Shown here: positions 26,332 through 36,032 of the stretch, one piece after another | Numbering within the stretch: position 1 is the stretch's first letter | Layout of the letters: each line of letters starts with the position of its first letter | Source: Oscillospiraceae bacterium | Lineage (GTDB): Bacteria > Bacillota > Clostridia > Oscillospirales > CAG-272 | NCBI GenBank assembly: GCA_015064385.1 | Contig: SVSI01000003.1 | Coordinates: 1-64,000, forward strand | Direction of reading: 5' to 3' | Length of the DNA: 64,000 nucleotides | Notes under the pieces: generated by a model | The model's input: the letters and a program-made list of their open reading frames with translations, nothing else | Database searches by the model: none | Told to the model about the DNA's origin: nothing | Translations under genes and position numbers: made by a program

Positions 26332-26352
26332 AAGCAGAGAGAAACGTAGAAA

Positions 26353-27264
26353 GTGAACAAAAGAGTAATTGCGATAAGCGGACCGACGGCAGTCGGCAAG
26401 ACCGCGCTTGCACTTCGGGTGGCAAGGGAGCTTGACGGCGAGATAATCTCGTGCGACTCCATGCAGATATACAAAGGTATGGATATAGGCACCGCCAAGC
26501 CGACGAAAGAGGAGCTTTCGCTCGTTCGCCATCACATGATAGATATAGTTCCGCCGGACGCACAATTCTCCTGTGCGGACTATAAGAAAATGGCGACCGA
26601 AGCGCTCGAGGATATATTATCAAGAGGTAAGCTCCCCATCTTCTGCGGAGGCACGGGGCTTTATCTTGAAAGTGTCCTCTACAACGGGGGATTTTCGGAA
26701 GCGCCCGCTGATAAAAGCATACGCGAAAAGCTGTCTGCAAAGAGCCCTGAGGAGAACTGGGCGCGCCTTGTAGAGATAGATCCGGAGGCGGCGTCAAAGA
26801 CTCATATAAACAACAGAATAAGGGTGATACGCGCGCTTGAAATATACGAGACGACGGGTATGACCAAGACCTATTGGGACACACTTTCAAAGCAGAAAAA
26901 ATCGGAGTACGATCCAAAGATCGTGGTGCTGTACGCCTCGGACAGAGAGCTCCTTTACAAAAGAATAAACGAGCGCGTTGACGCTATGGTAGAGGCGGGA
27001 CTTGAAAGAGAGGTCAGAGAGCTTTCGCACACCGTTTCGCCTACCGCGCTTCAGGCGATAGGATACAAGGAGCTTATCGAATATTTCGACGGAAAATGCA
27101 CCTTTGACGAGGCGATAGACAAGATCAAGCAGGCAAGCAGAAACTACGCAAAGCGTCAACAGACCTGGTGGAGACGTTGCGAAAGCGCTATTAACGTGGA
27201 CGTTTGCACCGAAAACTTTGAAAATATTGTAAATTTTGTAATTTCTCTTGCGAAAAGTGATTGA
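26353..27264 (+). CDS. miaA: tRNA dimethylallyltransferase
   Basis: MiaA adds a dimethylallyl group to A37 of tRNAs reading UNN codons. The 303-residue protein has the P-loop GPTAVGKT near residue 9, SCDSMQIYKGMDIGTAKP near 33, and FCGGTGLYLES near 100. The C-terminal QAIGYKELIEYFDG and YAKRQQTWWRR motifs bind tRNA. The start codon is GTG. It lies 21 bases after the YitT gene. Confidence 0.95.
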   Translation: MNKRVIAISGPTAVGKTALALRVARELDGEIISCDSMQIYKGMDIGTAKPTKEELSLVRHHMIDIVPPDAQFSCADYKKMATEALEDILSRGKLPIFCGGTGLYLESVLYNGGFSEAPADKSIREKLSAKSPEENWARLVEIDPEAASKTHINNRIRVIRALEIYETTGMTKTYWDTLSKQKKSEYDPKIVVLYASDRELLYKRINERVDAMVEAGLEREVRELSHTVSPTALQAIGYKELIEYFDGKCTFDEAIDKIKQASRNYAKRQQTWWRRCESAINVDVCTENFENIVNFVISLAKSD

Positions 27265-27289
27265 TATATAGAGAAATATATGTTATAAT
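27261..27289 (+). promoter_or_regulatory. Promoter of the division/envelope operon
   Basis: TTGATA and TATAAT are separated by 17 bases, overlapping the miaA stop and 48 bases before the adaptor start. Confidence 0.75.
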
Positions 27290-27336
27290 ACTCTAATAAA
27301 CGGGCGAGAGCAAATGAAAGCAAGGAGGTAAGTGCT

Positions 27337-28572
27337 TTGGACGTATCATACATAAAACGTATCGGACTTTACCTGCTTCTTGCTATTTCCGCTCTTGCTC
27401 TTATCGCAAGCATCGTTTATCACGCGTTCGAAGGAATTTCGGACGATCTTGAGCTTACCTTTCTGAAATCGGTCGAGGTCTCAAACGACGTGGAGATGGA
27501 GGCGTATCTTTGTACGAGCGAGCATTCGATAACTTCCAAATCGGGTAGCGACGGAGCGCTTATAGAGTACGTTTACGGAGATAAGGCGTACGTTTCTATC
27601 GGAGATACGGTTGTAAGAGCGTATTCGGGTGAAAACGATCCTGCCACGCTTGACAAGATAGATGCACTTGAAAAAAATATTGCCTTTTACAAAAAAGCGG
27701 ACGAGTATTCCTCGCGCCGCAGTGTCGAGCAGTTAAAGCAGGGTATTGAAAAATGCGAAAAGAATATTCCGATCGCATCCTCGCAAAAAGAGGAAACGGC
27801 GCTTCGCGAGGAGCTTCGCGTCCTGCTTGCCGCGTATTCGGCAAAGATGGATGCGACCGTTAATTTTCAGAAGCTCATCAAGGACTGCGAGAGCGAGATA
27901 AATAAGGCGCGCACTTCTCTGGGCAAAGTCAAGGCAGAATACAAATCTGACGTAAACGGCGCGTATTTCTCGCAGTGCGACGGATACGAGGGAATGATAA
28001 CGCCGAGTAATCTCGACGGAACTCTTGACGAGCTTTACGGAGCGCTCAGCGAGAAAAAGCAGGCGGAAACCATTCCCGCGCTCGGTAAGGTGGTCGAGAT
28101 GAACACATGGTATCTCGTTTGCCGCACCGACAGAGAAACGTCTCTTCGTATGGTAAAAGGAAACGTGCTGAACGTAACGCTCGAAAGCTCGGGCAAGGTT
28201 TGTAAAATGACGGTTGACCGAGTCGTTTCCGAAAGAGAAAGGGACGAGGCGATAGTGATCTTCAAGTCCTCTCTAATGCTCGAGTGTGACGATTATACCC
28301 ATTTTCAGACGGTAAAAATATCACTTGGTACCGCTAAGGGCTACAAGATACCCACAGGCGCCGTAAGATACGAAAACGGAGTTGCGGGAGTTTACGTTCT
28401 CCGCGGAAGCTTGGTAAGATTCAGACAGGTGGAGATAGTGGGGGCTTTCGACGGATACGTCGTCCTTTCGCCCACCGTTTCCGAGGTCAAAGAAGGTCTT
28501 ACCGCGCTCAACAGATACGACAGGGTTATCGTGCGCGGACACAATCTCTACGACAGAAAAGTAATAATATAA
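27337..28572 (+). CDS. HlyD-like membrane-fusion adaptor protein
   Basis: A 411-residue protein with one N-terminal membrane segment (about residues 9-30) and a biotinyl-lipoyl-like region before and after a coiled coil. The coiled coil covers about 105-195, rich in Lys, Glu and Leu. A beta-barrel-like C-terminal region follows, with IPTGAVRYENGVAGVYVLRG near 335. This order matches HlyD/RND-type adaptors; in Clostridia similar genes precede yggS and sepF. Start is TTG after AAGGAGG. No partner exporter is adjacent, so its cargo is unknown and a role near the division site is only suggested by context. Confidence 0.78.
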   Translation: MDVSYIKRIGLYLLLAISALALIASIVYHAFEGISDDLELTFLKSVEVSNDVEMEAYLCTSEHSITSKSGSDGALIEYVYGDKAYVSIGDTVVRAYSGENDPATLDKIDALEKNIAFYKKADEYSSRRSVEQLKQGIEKCEKNIPIASSQKEETALREELRVLLAAYSAKMDATVNFQKLIKDCESEINKARTSLGKVKAEYKSDVNGAYFSQCDGYEGMITPSNLDGTLDELYGALSEKKQAETIPALGKVVEMNTWYLVCRTDRETSLRMVKGNVLNVTLESSGKVCKMTVDRVVSERERDEAIVIFKSSLMLECDDYTHFQTVKISLGTAKGYKIPTGAVRYENGVAGVYVLRGSLVRFRQVEIVGAFDGYVVLSPTVSEVKEGLTALNRYDRVIVRGHNLYDRKVII

Positions 28573-28586
28573 GGCGAACAGAGAAA

Positions 28587-29306
28587 ATGACGGAGCAGTA
28601 TAAAAAGTCGCTTGCCGAGAATTTTGACAAGCTTTACGAAAACATAAGGCAGAGCGGGCGGGAGGTCCTCGTGGTCGCGGCGTCAAAAACGGTGGACGCG
28701 GAAGTTCTCAACTACGCCGCTGAAAATTTCGGACTTACCGATATAGGCGAAAACAGAGTGCAGGAGCTTCTCTCCAAATACGACGATATTAACAAAGACA
28801 AGCTGAAGATACACTTTATAGGACATCTGCAGAAAAACAAGGTAAAATATATAGTCGGCAAGGTGGCTATGATACATTCGCTCGACTCGGAGGCACTTGC
28901 ACTCGAGATCGAAAAGCAGTCTGCAAAGATGGACGTCGTAACCGACGTTCTGATCGAGGTTAATATCGGTGCAGAGGAAAACAAGAGCGGGGCAGATGCC
29001 TCCGACGTTGAGGAGCTTGCAAAAAAGGTGCTCACCCTTCCGCACCTGAATCTTCGCGGAATGATGACGATAGGACCGAGATGTGAGAGCTCCGAAGAAT
29101 ATGAAGAATATTTCGGCAAGACTTACCGACTTTTTTCTGAAATTTTTCTTGACAAGCTGCCCGAAAACGGTCATAATATAGAGAGTCCGATCCTTTCAAT
29201 GGGAATGTCGGATTCCTACGGGGCGGCAATAAAATGCGGAGCAAACGTCATAAGGCCGGGACGGTGTCTCTTCGGAGCGCGGTCTTATCCGCAGGAAATA
29301 AAATAA
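28587..29306 (+). CDS. yggS: YggS/YlmE PLP-binding homeostasis protein
   Basis: A 239-residue single-domain PLP protein related to alanine racemase N-terminal domains. It balances PLP and amino-acid/keto-acid pools rather than catalysing a known reaction. The PLP lysine is in VAASKTVDAE near residue 34, with IGENRVQE near 55 and HFIGHLQKNK near 75. SMGMSDSYGAAI and GTR-like IRPGRCLFG close the protein. It lies 14 bases after the adaptor gene, in the usual yggS-sepF order. Confidence 0.94.
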   Translation: MTEQYKKSLAENFDKLYENIRQSGREVLVVAASKTVDAEVLNYAAENFGLTDIGENRVQELLSKYDDINKDKLKIHFIGHLQKNKVKYIVGKVAMIHSLDSEALALEIEKQSAKMDVVTDVLIEVNIGAEENKSGADASDVEELAKKVLTLPHLNLRGMMTIGPRCESSEEYEEYFGKTYRLFSEIFLDKLPENGHNIESPILSMGMSDSYGAAIKCGANVIRPGRCLFGARSYPQEIK

Positions 29307-29364
29307 CACACGAATATTTTTGCGTAAGTCGCAAGATAAAATAAAAACTTTTTTGGAGGATACC

Positions 29365-29865
29365 ATGGCAGGATTTAAAAGTATGATAGGGAAGATATTC
29401 TCGCCCGAGGACGACGAGGAGATGCAGAGCTATTCTTCTTCTGATTTTGAGCAGGAGGAGCCCGCAGCAGAATATCAGGCAAAGACCGAGCCCGCAGCAG
29501 CTCCCGCATATAATGCAGAGAGCAGCGCTCCCAAAGCAAGCGCAAAGACTATCGACGCGGCGTTCGAGCTTAAGGTAGTAAAGCCCGAGAACTTTGCTTC
29601 GGTAGGACAGATAGCAGACCATCTTATCAACCGCAGAACGGTAGTTCTCAACCTTGAATCCACCTCTAAGGATACCGCAAGAAGAATTATCGACTTCCTT
29701 AACGGAGTTGCATATACTCTTGACGGACAGATCAAGGCGGTTGCTAACAATACTTACGTTATTACCCCGAGCCACGTTGATATATCGGGCGAGTCTCTCG
29801 CAGAGAGCAAGCCGGCAGCTTCTGTAACTCAGGCACCCGACGATTCGGGATTTGGCGGATTCTAA
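29365..29865 (+). CDS. sepF: Cell division protein SepF
   Basis: SepF tethers FtsZ to the membrane and shapes the septum. The 166-residue protein has an N-terminal amphipathic membrane-binding helix (MAGFKSMIGKIF), an acidic Pro/Ala-rich linker to about residue 60, and the SepF core to about 140 (VVKPENFASVGQIADHL, NRRTVVLNLE, DFLNGVAYTLDGQI). I begin at the ATG after GGAGGA, the only start with a Shine-Dalgarno. A short tail ending GFGGF follows. Confidence 0.95.
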   Translation: MAGFKSMIGKIFSPEDDEEMQSYSSSDFEQEEPAAEYQAKTEPAAAPAYNAESSAPKASAKTIDAAFELKVVKPENFASVGQIADHLINRRTVVLNLESTSKDTARRIIDFLNGVAYTLDGQIKAVANNTYVITPSHVDISGESLAESKPAASVTQAPDDSGFGGF

Positions 29866-29884
29866 TCTGTCCCGGAGTAAGAAT

Positions 29885-30169
29885 TTGAGCTACTTTGTTT
29901 ATTTTATAGTTTATTTTGTCCGCATAATATTATCGCTTCTCCAGTTTCTTATGTTGGCGAGGGCGGTAATGTCGTGGTTCGTTCGGGACGAGGGCTCGAA
30001 GATCTACGATTTTCTGTACTACGCAACCGAGCCGGCGGTCTATCCTGTAAGATGGCTGCTCGGTAAGTTCGGACTTTCCGGAGACTCAATGATGATAGAT
30101 ATTTCGTTTCTGGTGACCGTTATACTTCTTTCACTGGTACAGATCTTTCTCCCCGCGGTATCGTTTTGA
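29885..30169 (+). CDS. YggT family membrane protein (YlmG)
   Basis: A 94-residue protein with two membrane segments (about residues 4-25 and 70-90) and the central RAVMSWF and YPVRW motifs of the YggT family. The family lies next to sepF in many Bacillota and influences envelope or division organisation. The start is TTG with GGAG seven bases upstream; an earlier TTG at 29852 would overlap sepF and is less likely. Its TGA overlaps the next ATG. Confidence 0.88.
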   Translation: MSYFVYFIVYFVRIILSLLQFLMLARAVMSWFVRDEGSKIYDFLYYATEPAVYPVRWLLGKFGLSGDSMMIDISFLVTVILLSLVQIFLPAVSF

Positions 30170-30957
30170 TGAGGGGTACGGACAAGGGCAGCGCTTCCGA
30201 AGAAAAGCTGCTTTATGCAAAAATAGACGATATGAAGGAAAAAGCTCGCCGCGGACGTACGGCGGCGAGCGCTTTTCTGACGCCGAGCGAGATATTTCTC
30301 GCTTCCGAATATCTGCGACGCTCCGTCAAAGAATTTGACTACGCATTCCTCGGTGGATACGAGGACGCGGAGCGCAAGATGCTCGTGATATTTCCCGACT
30401 ATATTTTGCCCGAATATTTCGATACGGACGAGGTGTTTCGCGCGGTGATGATAAAAGCGTCCGGACACGTGGAGCTTGATCACAAGGCGTATCTCGGATC
30501 CCTTATGGGTTTGTCCGTGAAGCGCGAAACGATCGGAGATATAGTTCTTATTCCCGAGGGTGCGGTGGTTTTCTGCACTCTGCCCGTTGCCGATATGCTG
30601 TGCGGACACGAGTGTCCCCTTGAACGGGTCGGCAGGGATAAGGTCAGCGTTTTCTACGCTGACAAAGATATTTGCGCGAATTTCAGCAGGGAATACGAGG
30701 AAATGAGCGTTATTATGGCATCTCTGCGTCTTGACTGCGCGGTAGCCGCTCTTTCAAACGTATCGAGGGCTGTGGCGCAGGATAAGATAACTTCGGGAGA
30801 CGTACGTCTTCGGTACAAAGAAGAATTTTCGCCGAGTGCACAGATAAGCGCGGGTGACGTTCTTTCGGTAAGAGGCGTCGGAAAATTTATAATAGGTGAT
30901 ATCTGCGGCGAAACGAGAAGCGGCAGACAGAGAATTTCAGTTAAACGGTACGTTTGA
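30169..30957 (+). CDS. ylmH: YlmH, S4-domain RNA-binding protein
   Basis: A 262-residue protein. The N-terminal two thirds matches the YlmH family (ARRGRTAASAFLTPSE near 27, HVELDHKAYLGSLMGLS near 105, REYEEMSVIMASLRLD near 180). The C-terminal S4 domain (about 185-260) contains KITSGDVRLRY and RGVGKFIIGDI. YlmH has been linked to division and to rescue of stalled large ribosomal subunits in Bacillus. The ATG overlaps the yggT stop; a TTG one codon upstream is also possible. Confidence 0.92.
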   Translation: MRGTDKGSASEEKLLYAKIDDMKEKARRGRTAASAFLTPSEIFLASEYLRRSVKEFDYAFLGGYEDAERKMLVIFPDYILPEYFDTDEVFRAVMIKASGHVELDHKAYLGSLMGLSVKRETIGDIVLIPEGAVVFCTLPVADMLCGHECPLERVGRDKVSVFYADKDICANFSREYEEMSVIMASLRLDCAVAALSNVSRAVAQDKITSGDVRLRYKEEFSPSAQISAGDVLSVRGVGKFIIGDICGETRSGRQRISVKRYV

Positions 30958-30994
30958 ACGATTCGCGAGATGCGAAAAAGAAAGGGGCGACGAA

Positions 30995-31702
30995 ATGCTT
31001 CCGCCTTATGAACTTGAAAACAAAAAATTTACGAAAGCTATAAAGGGATACAGCAGTGCAGAGGTTGACGAGCATCTTGTGTTCGTTACCGAAAAATACA
31101 CCGAGCTTTATAACGCGTATAACGAGCTTGAAAGACGCCTCAAAAAATCAGAGGCAGAGCTTGCCGTCTATAAGAAGAAGGAAGAGGAAAGCTCTGCAAC
31201 TCTTGCACGAGCAAGAGAGCAGGCGCAGAAGATAATCGAGGAAGCCGAGGCGCGCGCGGACGATATCCGCGAGGCATCCAAGGAAGAGACCGACAAGATA
31301 CTTATCGAGTTCAAAAAACAGATAAAGATAGAAAAGGACGCCCTGAGGATACTTCAGGCACGAATTGCCGAGTTCAGGGACAACATATACAGTCAGTATC
31401 ATCAGCACATAGAGCTTCTTGAGTCGATAGTTCCCGAAATAGAACATCAGGAAGAGGACGACTGGAGTCTGCCCGACAACGAATACGTCACGATGGCAGT
31501 TCACCAGATACAGCTTGACGTTGCGGACAAGCACTCGGATACCGCGCATACCTCCCGAGAGAGAGAGCATATCAGCGACGAGCTGCTTGAACGTCTTGTG
31601 AGTGAAAGAGACAGCTTCGGCACGCTCGGTCAGGCGGCGCTCGGATACGATTTTGAAAATGAACCGCTTATAGACGTTCGCCGTATGAAAAAAGACGGTT
31701 GA
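30995..31702 (+). CDS. DivIVA family protein
   Basis: A 235-residue protein with the N-terminal DivIVA membrane-curvature motif (NKKFTKAIKGYSSAEVDEHL, about residues 9-28). A long coiled coil of roughly 100 residues rich in Glu, Lys, Ala and Arg follows, then a less ordered acidic C-terminal part. DivIVA proteins mark poles and septa and recruit partners. I begin at the ATG after AAAGGGG; the frame upstream overlaps ylmH in another frame. It stands 60 bases before ileS, as in other Bacillota. Confidence 0.93.
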   Translation: MLPPYELENKKFTKAIKGYSSAEVDEHLVFVTEKYTELYNAYNELERRLKKSEAELAVYKKKEEESSATLARAREQAQKIIEEAEARADDIREASKEETDKILIEFKKQIKIEKDALRILQARIAEFRDNIYSQYHQHIELLESIVPEIEHQEEDDWSLPDNEYVTMAVHQIQLDVADKHSDTAHTSREREHISDELLERLVSERDSFGTLGQAALGYDFENEPLIDVRRMKKDG

Positions 31703-31762
31703 ATGCTAAAAGATAATTTAAGATAATCAAAGAACATCATTATAAAGGAGTTCCATACGACA

Positions 31763-34558
31763 ATGGCAAAGGATTACACGAGTACACTTAATCTGCCGCA
31801 GACGAATTTTTCGATGCGCGCAAATCTTCCCCAGAGAGAGCCCGAGACGATAAAATACTGGAACGATATCGGACTTTACGAGCTTCTTGACAAAAACGGC
31901 GCAGACAAGCCCCTTTTTGAGCTTCACGACGGCCCTCCCTTCTCGAACGGACGTCTTCACATGGGTCACGCGCTCAACAAAATACTTAAAGACTTTATCA
32001 ACAAGTCCAAGGTTATGGGCGGATACCGCATATCCTTCATTCCCGGTTGGGATAACCACGGTATGCCTATCGAGAGCGCAATAATCAAGAAAAACAAGCT
32101 CGACAGAAAGAGAATGTCTATTCCCGAGTTCAGAAACGCTTGTCAGGCGTTTGCACAGGACTTCGTCAATATTCAGCGCGACCAGTTTATTCGCCTTGGA
32201 ATAGTTGCCGACTGGGATAATCCTTATCTTACTATGGATCCTAAATTCGAGGAGCGCGAGGTAAAGGTATTCGGCGAGATGTTCCGCAAGGGATATATCT
32301 ACAAGGGACTTAAGCCCGTTTACTGGTGCCCGCACGACGAGACCGCACTTGCAGAGGCAGAGATCGAGTATCAAACCGACAAGTGCACCTCTATCTACGT
32401 GAAATTCAAGGTCTGCGACGCTCTCGGCAAGCTCGACGGTGCGCGTCTTGACAAGACCTATTTCATAATCTGGACGACTACCCCGTGGACTCTCCCCGGA
32501 AACCTTGCTATCGCGGTAAATCCCGACGAGATATACGCAGTAGTCAGAAATATCGACAAGGACGAGGACTACATCGTTGCAAAGGCGCTTGCCGAAAAGA
32601 CGATGAAGGACGGCGGAGTTGAAAACTACGAGATAGTTGCCGAGTTTAAGGGCAGAGACCTTGAGCTTATGAAGGCAAAGCATCCCTTCCTTGACAGAGA
32701 AAGCGTACTTCTTCTTGCAGACTACGTCACTATGGACAGCGGTACGGGCTGCGTTCACACCGCTCCCGGCTTCGGTGCAGACGACTATATCACCTGCAAG
32801 AAATACAATATGGACATAATCGTTCCCGTTGACGACAGAGGTTATCAGACTGCTGATGCAGGCAAGTTTGCGGGAATGTACTACGAGGAATCCAACAAGG
32901 CGATACTTGACGATATGACCGAGAGCGGAGCACTCTTTGCGTCCGAGGTCATTGAGCACGAATATCCTCACTGCTGGAGATGTAAGCATCCTATCATCTT
33001 CCGCGCAACGCCCCAGTGGTTCTGCTCGGTAGATGCCTTCAAGAAGGAAGCTGAAAAGGCGTGCGAGGACGTTGAGTGGATCCCCGCTTGGGGCGGAGAC
33101 CGTATCTCGCAGATGGTACGAGAGAGAGCAGACTGGTGTATTTCCCGTCAGCGTCATTGGGGACTTCCCATTCCCGTATTCTACTGTGAGGACTGCGGCA
33201 AGGCGATCTGTGACGAGGATACCATAAACTCGGTAGCAAAGCGCTTTGGCGAAAAGGGCTCTAACAGCTGGTACGAGGACAGCGTGGAAGCGCTTCTCCC
33301 CGAGAATTACACCTGCCCGCACTGCGGATCCAAGAAATTTATAAAAGAGACCAATACGCTTGACGGTTGGTTTGACTCGGGATCGAGCCACTTTGCCGTT
33401 CTTGAGAATGATAAGAAGGGAAAATGGCCCGCAGACCTTTACCTTGAGGGCGCTGACCAGTACAGAGGTTGGTTCCAGTCCTCTCTCCTTACGTCGGTTG
33501 CTGCAGGCGGCGAGGGTGCGCCCTTTAAGACCGTCCTTACTCACGGCTGGACTGTTGACGGCGAAGGAAAGGCAATGCACAAGTCTCTCGGAAACACGAT
33601 AGCTCCCGACGAGATCGTTAAGAAATACGGCGCAGAGCTCGTTCGTCTCTGGGTTGCTTCGAGTGATTACAGAGTGGACGTTCGCGTTTCGGATAATATT
33701 TTCAAGCAGCTCTCCGAGACCTACCGTAAGATCAGAAATACCGCGAGAATCCTTATGGCTAACCTTAACGGATTTGATCCCGACAGAGATCTTCTTCCCG
33801 CAGAGGCGCTTCAGGATATAGACAAGTGGGCGCTCTCCCGTATGAACGGACTCGTTAAGGCGGCAAGAGAAGCTTACGATAACTACGAATTCCACATTAT
33901 CTATCACGGCGTAAACAATTTCTGCACCACCGATATGTCCAAGCTTTACGTTGACATAACCAAGGACAGAGTTTACACCGAGCGTCCCGACAGCGCGGCG
34001 CGCCGTTCGGCACAGAGTGCTATGTGGTACATTCTCTCCGCCCTTACCAGACTTATCGCACCCCTTATCTCCTTTACTGCAGAGGAGATCTGGCAGGAAA
34101 TGCCTCACCTTTCGAGCGACAAGAAGGAAAGCGTATTCCTTTGCGATATGCCGTCCTTTAACGAAGAGTGGGATTTCAGCGAGCTTGAGGCAAGATGGAA
34201 CAAGCTCTTCGATCTCCGCGATGACGTTATGAAGGCGCTCGAGCTTGCACGTGCCGAAAAGCTCGTAGGTAAGTCGCTTGATGCAAAGATCACCCTTTAT
34301 CTTACCGGCGAGACAATGGATTTCGTAAAATCCTTCGGCGATATGCTTCCCACCGTATTTATCGTTTCGGACGTTGTCCTTTCCTCTGAAAATGCACCCG
34401 CAGGCGCATACACCGAGACCGACAGCGGCATAGGCGTTCTCGTTGAGAATGCCGAAGGCGAAAAGTGCGACCGTTGCTGGATGTACACTAAAGAGCCCAT
34501 CAGCGACGGAGAAGGAATTCTCTGCCCGCGCTGCAAGAGAATAATAGACAGCTTATGA
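31763..34558 (+). CDS. ileS: Isoleucyl-tRNA synthetase
   Basis: A 931-residue class I synthetase, full length. The HIGH-like motif is in NGRLHMGHALN near residue 58. The editing domain with the TTPWTLPGN motif is near 238, and the KMSKS-like MHKSLGN near 603. The anticodon-binding domain follows, and a C-terminal zinc motif CDRCW-CPRC lies in the last 30 residues. AAGGAG precedes the ATG. No T-box is visible in the 60-base gap before it, so it probably follows the operon's promoter. The stop overlaps the lspA start. Confidence 0.98.
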   Translation: MAKDYTSTLNLPQTNFSMRANLPQREPETIKYWNDIGLYELLDKNGADKPLFELHDGPPFSNGRLHMGHALNKILKDFINKSKVMGGYRISFIPGWDNHGMPIESAIIKKNKLDRKRMSIPEFRNACQAFAQDFVNIQRDQFIRLGIVADWDNPYLTMDPKFEEREVKVFGEMFRKGYIYKGLKPVYWCPHDETALAEAEIEYQTDKCTSIYVKFKVCDALGKLDGARLDKTYFIIWTTTPWTLPGNLAIAVNPDEIYAVVRNIDKDEDYIVAKALAEKTMKDGGVENYEIVAEFKGRDLELMKAKHPFLDRESVLLLADYVTMDSGTGCVHTAPGFGADDYITCKKYNMDIIVPVDDRGYQTADAGKFAGMYYEESNKAILDDMTESGALFASEVIEHEYPHCWRCKHPIIFRATPQWFCSVDAFKKEAEKACEDVEWIPAWGGDRISQMVRERADWCISRQRHWGLPIPVFYCEDCGKAICDEDTINSVAKRFGEKGSNSWYEDSVEALLPENYTCPHCGSKKFIKETNTLDGWFDSGSSHFAVLENDKKGKWPADLYLEGADQYRGWFQSSLLTSVAAGGEGAPFKTVLTHGWTVDGEGKAMHKSLGNTIAPDEIVKKYGAELVRLWVASSDYRVDVRVSDNIFKQLSETYRKIRNTARILMANLNGFDPDRDLLPAEALQDIDKWALSRMNGLVKAAREAYDNYEFHIIYHGVNNFCTTDMSKLYVDITKDRVYTERPDSAARRSAQSAMWYILSALTRLIAPLISFTAEEIWQEMPHLSSDKKESVFLCDMPSFNEEWDFSELEARWNKLFDLRDDVMKALELARAEKLVGKSLDAKITLYLTGETMDFVKSFGDMLPTVFIVSDVVLSSENAPAGAYTETDSGIGVLVENAEGEKCDRCWMYTKEPISDGEGILCPRCKRIIDSL

Positions 34559-35100
34559 TGCTTTATATCTACGCCGGGATAATAGTCCTTTCGGTTTTGA
34601 TCGATCAGCTCACCAAATACGCGGTAGTTGCAAATATGGTCGAAGGACAGTCGATACCTCTTATTGAGAACGTCCTGCACCTCACCTATATAACCAACGA
34701 CGGCGCCGCAATGGGTATGATGGATGATTACAGATGGGTGTTTATGTCGGTATCGACCGTAGCGCTTATCGGAATATCCGTTTGGATCTTCTTGTGTCAT
34801 AAAAAGATATCAAAGCTTTCGGGCATCGCCTTTTCGATGGTCGTGGGTGGCGGTATCGGCAATATGATAGACCGAATATTCAACGGAGAAGTTTTCGGTG
34901 ACGGCGTGGTTATCGACTTTATCGATTTTTGCGCCTTTCCCGAGCTGTGGAAGTGGATCTTCAACGGCGCCGACGCATTCGTGTGCGTTGGTGTCGGACT
35001 TGCCGTTCTCGATATAATACTCGAAGAGGTAAGAAGATACAAGACCGAGAAGGCAGAAAAGATAAGTAGTGCCGAAACTCAGATAAAAGAGGATAAGTAA
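34555..35100 (+). CDS. lspA: Lipoprotein signal peptidase (signal peptidase II)
   Basis: LspA removes signal peptides from diacylated prolipoproteins, of which this window encodes at least six. The 181-residue protein has four membrane segments and the aspartates of VLIDQLTK (near residue 14), the TNDGAAMGM motif near 46, and the catalytic GGGIGNMIDRIF and VVIDFIDF near 100-122. A charged C-terminal tail follows. ATGA overlap with ileS indicates coupling. Confidence 0.95.
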   Translation: MMLYIYAGIIVLSVLIDQLTKYAVVANMVEGQSIPLIENVLHLTYITNDGAAMGMMDDYRWVFMSVSTVALIGISVWIFLCHKKISKLSGIAFSMVVGGGIGNMIDRIFNGEVFGDGVVIDFIDFCAFPELWKWIFNGADAFVCVGVGLAVLDIILEEVRRYKTEKAEKISSAETQIKEDK

Positions 35101-36021
35101 ATGACTCATATACCGACCGAAAAAGAAATCGGTTTGAGAATTGACGCTTTTGTGGCGGAACGCGAGGAAATCACGCGTTCCGCCATTCAAAAACTTATAG
35201 AAAAGGGAAATATCAAGGTAAACGACCGACCCGTCAAGAAAAGCTACAAGGTTGAGGCGCTCGACGTTATCGAGATAGATATTCCCGAGCCCGAGGAGAT
35301 ATCGGTGTCCCCCGAGGACATCCCCCTTGATATCGTTTACGAGGACGACGATCTTATCGTTGTCAATAAGCCCAAGGGAATGGTAGTTCATCCCGCACCC
35401 GGAAATTATTCGGGTACTCTCGTAAACGCGCTCCTTTTTCACTGTAAGGACTCGCTTTCGGGAATAAACGGCGAGATCCGTCCCGGTATCGTCCACCGTA
35501 TTGATAAGGACACCAGCGGACTTCTCGTGGTTGCCAAAAACGACAAGGCGCACAACTCGCTCGCCGCGCAGATAAAGGAGCACAGCTGTGAGCGTACTTA
35601 CGAGGCGGTAGTCGTCGGCAATATGAAGGAATTTGAGGGAAAGGTTGACGCTCCGATAGCGCGCCACCCGTATGATCGCAAGAAAATGGCGATAGTCAAG
35701 GGCGGACGCGAGGCGGTCACTCATTGGTCTGTTGTAAATTCTTACGAGGGCTATACCCATCTTAGACTGCGTCTTGAAACGGGAAGAACGCATCAGATAA
35801 GAGTACATATGTCCTCTATCGGACATCCCGTATTCTGCGACGGAGTTTACGGTGGACTTCATACCAAGACCGAGTTGATAAACGCCTCTAAAATCAACGG
35901 ACAGTGCCTGCACGCGCGCACTCTCTCATTTACTCATCCGACGAGCGGAGAAAGAATGCGATTTGAAAGCGAGCTTCCGAAATATTTTACCGATCTTCTC
36001 GGAAAATTAACTCTTAAATAA
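35101..36021 (+). CDS. RluA/RluD family pseudouridine synthase
   Basis: A 306-residue enzyme that isomerises uridine in rRNA or tRNA. An N-terminal S4 domain (about residues 8-65; TRSAIQKLIEKGNIKVNDR) is followed by the catalytic domain. The conserved Asp lies in GIVHRIDKDTSGLLVVAK near 140, and ETGRTHQIRVHMSSIGHPV is near 225. Gene order after lspA is typical of YlyB/RluD-type synthases. It begins immediately after the lspA stop. Confidence 0.95.
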   Translation: MTHIPTEKEIGLRIDAFVAEREEITRSAIQKLIEKGNIKVNDRPVKKSYKVEALDVIEIDIPEPEEISVSPEDIPLDIVYEDDDLIVVNKPKGMVVHPAPGNYSGTLVNALLFHCKDSLSGINGEIRPGIVHRIDKDTSGLLVVAKNDKAHNSLAAQIKEHSCERTYEAVVVGNMKEFEGKVDAPIARHPYDRKKMAIVKGGREAVTHWSVVNSYEGYTHLRLRLETGRTHQIRVHMSSIGHPVFCDGVYGGLHTKTELINASKINGQCLHARTLSFTHPTSGERMRFESELPKYFTDLLGKLTLK

Positions 36022-36032
36022 ATTAGGAAATT

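Noticed and set aside
31727-34108. Long 793-codon minus-strand ORF opposite ileS
   Set aside because: It is the reverse complement of a clear, fully conserved IleRS; no promoter, ribosome-binding site or domain supports it. The same applies to the long antisense frames opposite typA (49011-50630) and pyk (52005-53453).
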